From Arion vulgaris (Eukaryota > Mollusca > Gastropoda > Stylommatophora > Arionidae), in contig CM036754.1 in the NCBI GenBank assembly GCA_020796225.1, positions 67,076,000-67,139,999 on the forward strand: a DNA stretch of 64,000 nt. The letters are read 5' to 3'. The notes below the pieces were generated by a model. It was not told the DNA's origin. It worked only from the letters and a program-made list of their open reading frames with translations, and searched no databases. A program made the translations under genes and the position numbers. The number at the start of each line of letters is the position of its first letter. Positions within the stretch are counted from its first letter, which is position 1. Below, piece by piece: positions 58,039 to 64,000 of the stretch.

Positions 58039-58193
58039 AAATCTTCAATATCTCCCATCATCTACTTCCTGGACATAACCAAGTACAAATGATTTGGATT
58101 CTTGCCAATGTCCAGCAGCATAACTTCTATCGAGTCAATTATCACGCAGACAACTGGTTGGCACTAAGAAAACAGCTGTTAGTCAATCATACA
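58039..58193 (+). CDS. Exon of an M1-family metallo-aminopeptidase (aminopeptidase N / TRH-degrading enzyme-like)
   Basis: The exon encodes (E)IFNISHHLLPGHNQVQM followed by IWILANVQQHNFYRVNYHAD, then NWLALRKQLLVNHT. The block W-x-L-x-N-(V/I)-x-Q-x-x-(F/Y)-(Y/F)-R-V-N-Y-x-x-x-N-W is a hallmark of M1 aminopeptidases at the start of the C-terminal ERAP1-like domain. The acceptor is TTGTACAG at 58031-58038 after a T-rich tract; the donor is ACA|GTGAGT at 58194. It starts in phase 1 and ends in phase 0, and is 155 nt long. No stop interrupts it. The enzyme class removes N-terminal residues from peptides, usually as a type II membrane ectoenzyme; the zinc site lies in exons not seen here. Confidence 0.85.
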
Positions 58194-58534
58194 GTGAGTT
58201 GGATAATGTGTTTGTGTAAGAAGACATTTTTATCTAAATTATTGACTTAATCTTCATCTTCCTTCCTTTTTATCTAAACTATTGTAATTACCCAATGGAA
58301 ATGCTAAAACAGAATTTAGGCTACGAATTGTCAAAGCAAAATCAGCTTTTAAAAGTCAAAATAAAAGATGGAACTGCAAGTTATATAGTATTACAACTAA
58401 GTTACGATTTGCCTGCGAGGAGTGAAAATGACTAAAGATATAGAAAATCAGTTGAATGCATTTGAAAATAGATGCCATATAAAAATAATAAACATACAAG
58501 GAGACGAATTCAGGAGAAGTGATGAAATCAGATA

Positions 58535-58760
58535 AATGTCTGGTCAACCACTATGCTGCTTTATAATAAAAAGGAGAAGATGGAGATATGTTGGGCATAC
58601 CTTGAGAAGAAATAGTCAAAGAATACCAGCAGGCATTGAAGTGGGAGGCAAAAGTTTAAAGAGAACACCCTTGGGAGATCCTGAAACGAACTTTGATGAG
58701 AGAGGCAAAAATGTCAGTCTCAATTCCATGGAAGATTGATCAAGTTGCCTAGGACAGGCA
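58535..58760 (+). pseudogene. LINE C-terminal fragment
   Basis: The frame reads KRRRWRYVGHTLRRNSQRIP, then AGIEVGGKSLKRTPLGDPET. This is the RRxWxxxGHxLRR plus G-K-x-x-R-x-x-x-G-x-P motif of LINE ORF2 ends. Same subfamily as 25160-25400. Confidence 0.75.
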
Positions 58761-59039
58761 GTATGGAAAAAATTGCATTGTGACCATATGCCAACGTATA
58801 TTGGTGCGAGAAAATTGTGTGTGGACATATTTAGACAGCATTTTCTGCAGAGGACGGAAAACTCGGTAGAGAAATAGAGATAGATGTCAAAAGCAAATGC
58901 GTAGCCTGTCAGCTGGCACCATTACTACAGCGCAATGATCCAAGATGAAGTAAAAGACATGATTAAAAGTATTTTTCTACTAACACTTACATTACTAATG
59001 CCAAACTTGGTCTCTGACAGCAACACACCACAGAAAGAT

Positions 59040-59310
59040 CACAACATGTTAAATGAGAGAAATGGCAGGAAGGCTGTGAGGGTCATCATGAAAGATAGAC
59101 TGAGAAATGAGGACATCAGAAGCAGAAGTGGAAAACTTTATATACCGAATACACTGAAAGACAACAAATGAAGTGGTTTGGACATTTAGTAAGAATGGAA
59201 TACAACCAACTACACTAACAGCATACAATAAAAAAGTGATAAGATACTAGAGCGAGGAAGACCAAAAAAATGGATAGACAATATCAAGATACCAAATAAA
59301 CACGGATATA
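59040..59310 (+). pseudogene. LINE C-terminal fragment
   Basis: Encodes RKAVRVIMKDRLRNEDIRSR, then after a frame change KQMKWFGHLVRMEYNQ and a RGRPKKWIDN block, the usual order before the LINE stop. Truncated at the 5' side. Confidence 0.75.
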
Positions 59311-59512
59311 ACACCAAGAAGAACGACTCATCTGGCCTGAACGCAAATTAAAGCTCTCACCTACACTTGGCAGCAAGAGTAGACAAGCAATTCCATCATC
59401 CACCTGGTATAGACATTAGACAACTCTTGCATTTGCATTCATCAATTCCAAATTGTAATATATACACAAATCACATTACAACTAATCTAGTTTTGTTATT
59501 TCTTTGATAGAG

Positions 59513-59565
59513 TTTCCAATTATCACACGATCACAGCTTCTCGACGATGTCTGGAACCTGGCTTT
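59513..59565 (+). CDS. Next exon of the M1 aminopeptidase gene
   Basis: The frame reads FPIITRSQLLDDVWNLAL, matching the family motif (I/P)-x-x-x-R-(A/S)-Q-(L/I)-(I/L)-D-D-x-x-x-L-A that directly follows the NYxxNW...H segment in M1 enzymes. The acceptor is the AG at 59511-59512 after a T-rich tract (an AG two bases earlier would break the frame); the donor is GCTTT|GTAAGT at 59566. It starts in phase 0, matching the phase-0 end of the exon at 58039-58193, and ends in phase 2. Length 53 nt; too short to appear as a long open frame. The intron between is about 1.3 kb and holds two LINE tails. Confidence 0.85.
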
Positions 59566-59574
59566 GTAAGTTGA

Positions 59575-59950
59575 TATTTGTCCCTAGAAAGTCTATGTGG
59601 TGTAGAGATTAGGTGATCACCTCTTGTGCCAAAGGTAATCGGTTTGTTCCGTCGTGGAGCCAACGGGATATTTTCCAGGAATGCCTGATCTCGGGTGTAG
59701 GTGAGATCGAATTCCTAGTCTATCGGAGACGGGCGATAAACGTTGGTCACGTGTTCAATTTGAGCGCGTAAAGAACCCTTGGCAGTTCAAAATGGAAAAT
59801 AGCAGGCTGGAAATGCTGCCCAGGCCAAATTCATTAGAAAGCATTTAAAATATAAAATTCCTAGACAATATCATCACCATCTTCAAATTACCATCAGGGA
59901 CCCTCGTCAGTGCTGGAGTTTGTGTACTGCAACTGAGATAATTTTTTTTA
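59575..59950 (+). mobile_element. SINE-3 copy with tRNA-like promoter head
   Basis: The head at about 59580-59655 has TGTGGTGTAGAGATTAGG (A-box region) and CGGTTTGTTCCGTCG (B-box-like). The body then shares TTGGCAGTTCAAAATGG, GGCTGGAAATGCTGCC and CCATCAGGGACCCTCGTC with the 53-kb copy. It ends at a T/A run near 59950 instead of the AATC tail. It lies in the intron just after the second M1 exon. Confidence 0.7.
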
Positions 59951-60624
59951 AAAAACCCCCCCAAATTCATCTAGTGGATTTCAAAAACAAAAAATAAGAA
60001 TGAAACTTGCATTGATGTACATATCACCCATTATTATGCGTGAACCCCCGAATGTTCCCTCAATTGGTTTTGAGATATGGTTTTGCAATGAAAACCTTCT
60101 AAATTAAAAAACATTTCAAAGTAGAACGCAATATCTCTGCTTATATACAGTTTAGACAAAATGTGGGGGTTCGTATTTATATTATGGGTGATATTTACAT
60201 CTTTCTATTTATTCTTTACTCTTCTATTTGTTAATCCTGCACGATGAATGAACAGGAAGGAAGGGGGTTTAAAATTATATTGTAAAAATTAATTATTTTT
60301 AAATAACTAGACAGTACTCCACTAAACGTTATTTATCATCCGAAAACAATTACACAGGTGAGAATTATGACAATATCTTTGTTAGTTTTCTCTGTAATTT
60401 TAAAAAATACAACCATTGTTCTGGGTGGGTCTCCCTTTAAACATTAGGAGGAATTTGTTGGTTTTTTGGGACATATAACACTTTTTTGTCTAATCTCCAT
60501 CTTGTGCTTTTTTAAGTCCCAGTTGGGCATGAGCCGTCAACCAACTCATTCAGTACTTATCTTTAGATATCTCTTGCAGCATCATCAGCTCTTCCGTATG
60601 GGAAGACTGCAGTAAAACTTAGTA
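59951..60624. other. Unassigned intron-like AT-rich sequence
   Basis: No motif. The downstream flank of the Penelope-like element starts at 60625. Confidence 0.4.
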
Positions 60625-60985
60625 AATAGCAAAGTACAAAAAAAATATATAGTTTTACAAAATACAGAAACAGTGACGAAAAACAGCAACTTTCGACCAA
60701 AGGCCTTTATCAAAGCAAACGACAAAACAGGGTGACGAATTGAAGGCATTTTACAATGGACGAAAACGAAACATGCAAATGTATCTATAGACTGGGAATA
60801 AAACGAATAACGAAATGAGTGCAACACAAAACTAGAAGTGGAAAGAAGAGAAACAATATACAATCAAGTGAAAATATAAATCATATTTTAAAAGCAAATA
60901 CCATGTAGATTACAAGGCATGAGATGAAAAGTACTAAGGCATAGGAATTAATGCGTTGAGTCAAGAGGCCACAAGGTACCATATA
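60625..60985 (-). repeat. PLE terminal copy, left
   Basis: Reverse complement matches 62595-62943 (shared TTGATTGTATATTGTTTCTC and TTTATTCCCAGT). Includes the hairpin motif TTGATAAAGGCCTTTGGTC with GAAAGTTG. Confidence 0.85.
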
Positions 60986-60989
60986 ACGA

Positions 60990-61335
60990 ATAAAACGGTT
61001 CTCCATAGCAAATCGACTCGATCATCGAGAACTAATCGTTTGGCTGTGACCTGGACACCAAGCTCCTGAATAGCCAGTATCATTGAAATGGGAGCTACGG
61101 GGTCACAGGCATTGGTGTATACCCGCGCAAGTGTTGGGCGAATCGGTCACTGAGTCTCCTGCCGGTTTTCCCCCAATATGGCCTTGTTGCACCGCTTGCA
61201 GATAATGGCATAGATAATATTACGGGACTCGCGTGAACTGTCTACAATAACGAACTGGCTTTGGAAAGACACAGTGCGGTCTGTATTACATAAGCACACG
61301 TTGCAGCATAGCAGCCCCCTGGATGTGCCAAAATG
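60990..61335 (-). pseudogene. PLE GIY-YIG endonuclease domain remnant
   Basis: The minus-strand frame reads CNTDRTVSFQSQFVIVDSSR, then NIIYAIICKRCNKAILGENR, then QELGVQVTA further on. The (V/I)IYxIxCxxCNKxxxGExxR block is the PLE endonuclease signature, with the IY of GIY and a G-E in place of YVGET. An in-frame stop follows ENRQETQ. The preceding Cys-rich stretch (CCNVCLC) corresponds to the zinc-finger-like linker between RT and endonuclease in PLEs. Inactive. Confidence 0.78.
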
Positions 61336-61789
61336 ACTCTGGATATTGGAGCTTGAGGCGACTGTGAACCAACATATCCTTAAACTTCTTCCCGTCTGTA
61401 CACCACCAAGGATAGTGTTGGAAGTTGACGTGTCTCAGGATCAGACTGAAGAATGGAGAGATGATGGAATAAGACTTTCTTCACAAGGAACTATGGGTGG
61501 AAAGTTAATACAAATTTCACCTGTCAAATTGGAAGTTCTATTCTGGTTAGAAAAGGGCCCCCTGGCGAGAAAATTTGCTGACGCCCCAAACAGTCAAAGC
61601 ACCTTATTCGGTATAGCGCTTACAGAAATAAATCAAGCATCTCGTGAGCTCTTCAGAAAATCATCGTCCTCGCTACGAGGCGACAAAGGCCGAAAGTTGA
61701 GAGGGGAAAGGTAAAAGTCACAACAAGCCTGGGAATGGGAAGGGTATAAAGAAGAAAACTATGTGCATCAGTAGGGTTTTAGTATACTG

Positions 61790-62600
61790 ATGTAGTGATG
61801 TGGAAAAGGCTGTGGGGATAATGATGTCAAGAAGTTGACCAGAGGTAGAGATGTGAGATGTAAACCGAATAGCCGGATTGAAGATATTAATGAATTAATG
61901 AGCGTGACAATCGGCTTCAGGCATATCAGTAATGCCATTTCAATCATCAATGTATCTATGATACACAGACGGAAGAAGCCATCATAGGAATTCCATCTAG
62001 TTTTTCAAGATGACCCATGAATAGACAAGCATAACTGGGTCCCATTTGTACCCATGGCGACCCACGATCTGATCAAAGAACTGGTCATTGAACTGAAGGA
62101 GTTGAGAGTGAGAACTAGTTCTGCAAGACGAAGGAGAGCCGAGGTGGAGACAAGTGGGTTAGGTTCTCTGTCAGAAGAACTGGAGAGCTTGAAGTCCGTC
62201 GGAATGAGGTATGGAGGTGTAAAATGAGCACCATCGGAGGAAGAGACGGTAAGTCCTGCCAGGAAACAACTCAATGACAAAAAAAACGACAAGGTGTGGT
62301 TCGTATCTTTAAAGAATGAAGGTAGTGTGGTGACTATAGGATTGAAGATACTATAAAGAAATTCGGAGATATGTTCCGTCGGACAAAAACAAGCGAAACG
62401 ATGGGCCTCGGATTGTTCAGTTTATGAATTTTGGAAGCATATAAAATGCGGGTTTGCCTAAACAGCTATCGATGATACAAAGTGATGATGCGCCGGTAGG
62501 AAGGTCGTTAGAGGCAATTAAGTTCTTAATTACTGTACAACTTACTTTGTTAAAATATTGTGACATCAGAAGAACTAGTTTTATAGAACTGGGTGTCAAG
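61790..62600 (-). pseudogene. PLE reverse transcriptase remnant
   Basis: Motifs in order on the minus strand: KPAFYMLPKF (62.43 kb, equivalent to FYxLPKIHK), then RGPSF/RPIVS-type with ISEFLYHILQS and LKDTNHTLSF (62.3 kb). MGT-GTQLCLSIHG frames at 62040-62066 match the GTxMGPSYAxLFM block. RYIDD sits with the catalytic Asp pair at 61943-61954, followed at once by a stop, and then INIFNPAIRFTSHI. This is the PLE-type RT order. Several frameshifts and stops disrupt it. The active-site YIDD is still present. Confidence 0.82.
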
Positions 62601-62943
62601 TAATTGGTGACGGATTTTAAGCTCTCATTACATTCCTATACTTCTTAGTACTTTCTCATCTCATCCATATATGTGTATTTGCTTCATATATATGATTTAT
62701 ATTTTCACTTGATTGTATATTGTTTCTCTTCTTTCCACTTCTATTTTGTTTGCACTCTTTTTCGTTATTCTTTTATTCCCAGTTCATTGGTCATTGCATG
62801 TTTCCGTTATCTCCATTTGTAAGTTTCTCTATAATTCTCACTCCTGTTGTGTCGTTTGTGATAAAACCTTTGATCGAAACTTGCTGTTTAAATTCACTGT
62901 TTCTGTATTTTTAAAAACTATAATACTTTGTTTGTACGTTTCA
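62595..62943 (+). repeat. PLE terminal copy, right (inverted)
   Basis: Matches the complement of 60625-60985. The hairpin motif here is GTGATAAAACCTTTGATC with GAAACTTG. The open frame 62713-62964 has the same start peptide (MYIVSLLSTS) as 60585-60863 because of this homology and not because it is a gene. Confidence 0.85.
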
Positions 62944-63079
62944 TGGTCTTCCATATATCGTTAATCTCCTTTCAATCTCTTCTCCTTTTTCTGCGATGTA
63001 CGAAAATCAACAAATTAGGTGGTCAAACTGGATCAGATCAGATCTGGGAAAATCGTTAGGGTGGCTGCGGTAATACTGA

Positions 63080-63480
63080 GAAATAGGCGATAGAGCAAAG
63101 ACTGGTATGTACAGTATTACATAAAAGGAAAAATTTAATAAGATATGAAAAAAAAAAAACCCCCTCAACGTTTCGGTGTGCTTAGCCTTTATCAGACACA
63201 AAACTAAATTAACTAAAACATGATCTAACAAATGATCTGAATCAGAGATACTGGCATACGTACCTGTCTTGGTCAGCATCTAATGAATGATAGAAAGGAC
63301 GAAATGGAAGACTATTGGTTGCAGTTCTCTTGATTCAGATCATTTGTTGTATCATGTTTTAGTTAATTTATTTTGTGTTCTTGATAAGGTTTAAACACCG
63401 ACGTTGTATGGTTTTTCCATATCTTATTAATTTCCTTTTATGTAATACTTACATACCAGTCTTTCTCTATCCTATTCCGT
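63080..63480. repeat. Fold-back repeat (two ~155-170-bp inverted arms, ~73-bp loop)
   Basis: 63080-63252 and 63326-63480 are inverted copies (AAAGACTGGTATGTA, TTAATAAGATATG and GATCATTTGTT words). Each arm holds a CTGATAAAGGC or TTGATAAGG sequence followed by CCGAAACGTTG or CCGACGTTG, akin to the PLE-tail motif. Confidence 0.85.
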
Positions 63481-63589
63481 AAAATTTTAAACTTCCTCTC
63501 TTTAATTTTCCGTTGGTTTCAGGAAAGGCGTTTCTTTGTATATTCTTCTCGGATTTTCTCAAGGTGTGTCAGGCCAGTGTCTTTTCTTA

Positions 63590-63795
63590 CATCTGGTTCA
63601 CTGGAATTTGTCTCTTTCTTCCCCTCTAGGTTTACTGGAATCTGTCTCTTTTCTTCACCTCTAGGTTCCTGGAATCTGTCTCTTTTCTTCACCTCTAGGT
63701 TCACTGGAATCTGTCTCGTTTTCTAAACCTCTAGAGTCACTGAAATCTGTCTCGTTTTCTTCCCCTCTAGGTTCCTGGAATCTTCTCGTTTTCTC
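63590..63795. repeat. ~36-bp tandem array, about 6 units
   Basis: The unit contains CTCTAGGTTCACTGGAATC and TGTCTCTTTTCTTC. The minus-strand frame 63519-63704 repeats a 12-residue motif (FQEPRGEEKRD-like) because the unit is 36 bp; no flanking gene supports translation. Confidence 0.9.
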
Positions 63796-64000
63796 CATAA
63801 GCTCCACATCTTTGCCGTCCATCACAAGCGACTGATAACTGTCTCAGAGGTTGCTGCTGCACTCTCTGGTGTGTGCGAAGTGACTGTAGAGTCAATCCTA
63901 GAACACAACCCCTACCATGGGTTTGGGGCCTTACTGATCAGGTTGACGTGTGTGTGTGTGTTCTGTCTTTTCGCGCAGCTCCTTTCTCTGTGCCTCAACG
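63796..64000 (+). other. Open frame possibly encoding an HTH; truncated by the window edge
   Basis: A plus-strand frame from 63799 reads KLHIFAVHHKRLITVSEVA, then AALSGVCEVTVESILEHN. The spacing of hydrophobic residues resembles a helix-turn-helix found in mariner/SETMAR-type transposases, but the match is weak. A (GT)n run follows at 63947. Confidence 0.25.

Larger units (their letters stand above)
58194..59512 (+). other. Intron between the two M1 exons
   Basis: Bounded by GTGAGT and a T-rich tract ending GATAGAG. Contains LINE C-terminal fragments at 58535-58760 and 59040-59310, both on the sense strand. Confidence 0.75.
60625..62943 (-). mobile_element. Degenerate Penelope-like element (PLE) flanked by inverted copies of its end
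   Basis: On the minus strand the interior (about 62600 to 60990) carries reverse-transcriptase and GIY-YIG endonuclease remnants. Outside them, 62595-62943 and the reverse complement of 60625-60985 match over about 350 bp, so the same terminal sequence flanks the body in inverted orientation. PLEs are known to carry terminal repeats in direct or inverted order. Confidence 0.78.

Noticed and set aside
61346..61714. 122-codon plus-strand open frame
   Set aside because: It is antisense to the RT-endonuclease interval of the minus-strand Penelope-like element.
63519..63704. Charged 12-residue repeat protein on the minus strand
   Set aside because: Arises from the 36-bp array; no start context, splice sites or conserved flank.

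Overview
This window looks like non-coding, repeat-saturated genomic DNA from an invertebrate animal. There are no bacterial-style genes or operons. Instead it holds spliceable exons, tRNA-derived SINEs, dead LINEs, a Penelope-like element (PLE), Tc1/mariner and hAT elements, and about 22-23 kb (roughly a third) of tandem arrays. The SINE types, the abundance of (TA)n tracts and the LINE families suggest a lophotrochozoan, possibly a mollusc or cephalopod. That assignment is inference from style, not an alignment.

Layout. From 1 to 5.5 kb: a LINE remnant, a 2.2-kb Tc1/mariner-superfamily element with ~105-bp terminal inverted repeats (1297-3485), a 980-bp hAT remnant with 8-bp target duplications, and a 260-bp MITE. 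From 5.5 to 9.2 kb: a (TA)n palindrome and a 40-bp minisatellite of about 65 units. From 9.4 to 25.4 kb: nested transposons, including a mariner (13511-14828), a 3.1-kb hAT-type element with a perfect 8-bp target duplication (15462-18542), a 564-bp retroposon with a perfect 14-bp target duplication, and many SINE and LINE tails. From 25.6 to 37.2 kb: a 98-bp array, PLE-like tails, a LINE reverse-transcriptase fragment nested in a SINE, and a 47-bp array. From 37.2 to 52.4 kb: one ~61-bp satellite array, the largest object here (about 250 units). From 52.5 to 57 kb: SINEs, a 56-bp array and a 20-bp pyrimidine-rich array. From 57.5 to 64 kb: two exons of an M1 metallo-aminopeptidase gene (+ strand), LINE and SINE insertions in its introns, a degenerate PLE with inverted terminal copies, a fold-back repeat and a 36-bp array.

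Host gene content. The only host gene I can support is the M1 aminopeptidase, from exons at 58039-58193 and 59513-59565 with matching splice phase. Its other exons are not visible, so much of the window may be intronic. The open frames inside the tandem arrays are by-products of the repeats.

How the parts relate. The mobile elements are almost all broken by stops, frameshifts or truncation and often nested, so the window records successive insertions. I found no defence system, operon or clearly new enzyme system. The most notable objects are the PLE with inverted terminal copies and hammerhead-like 3' motifs, and the 15-kb satellite with its G-to-A gradient and stereotyped small errors.
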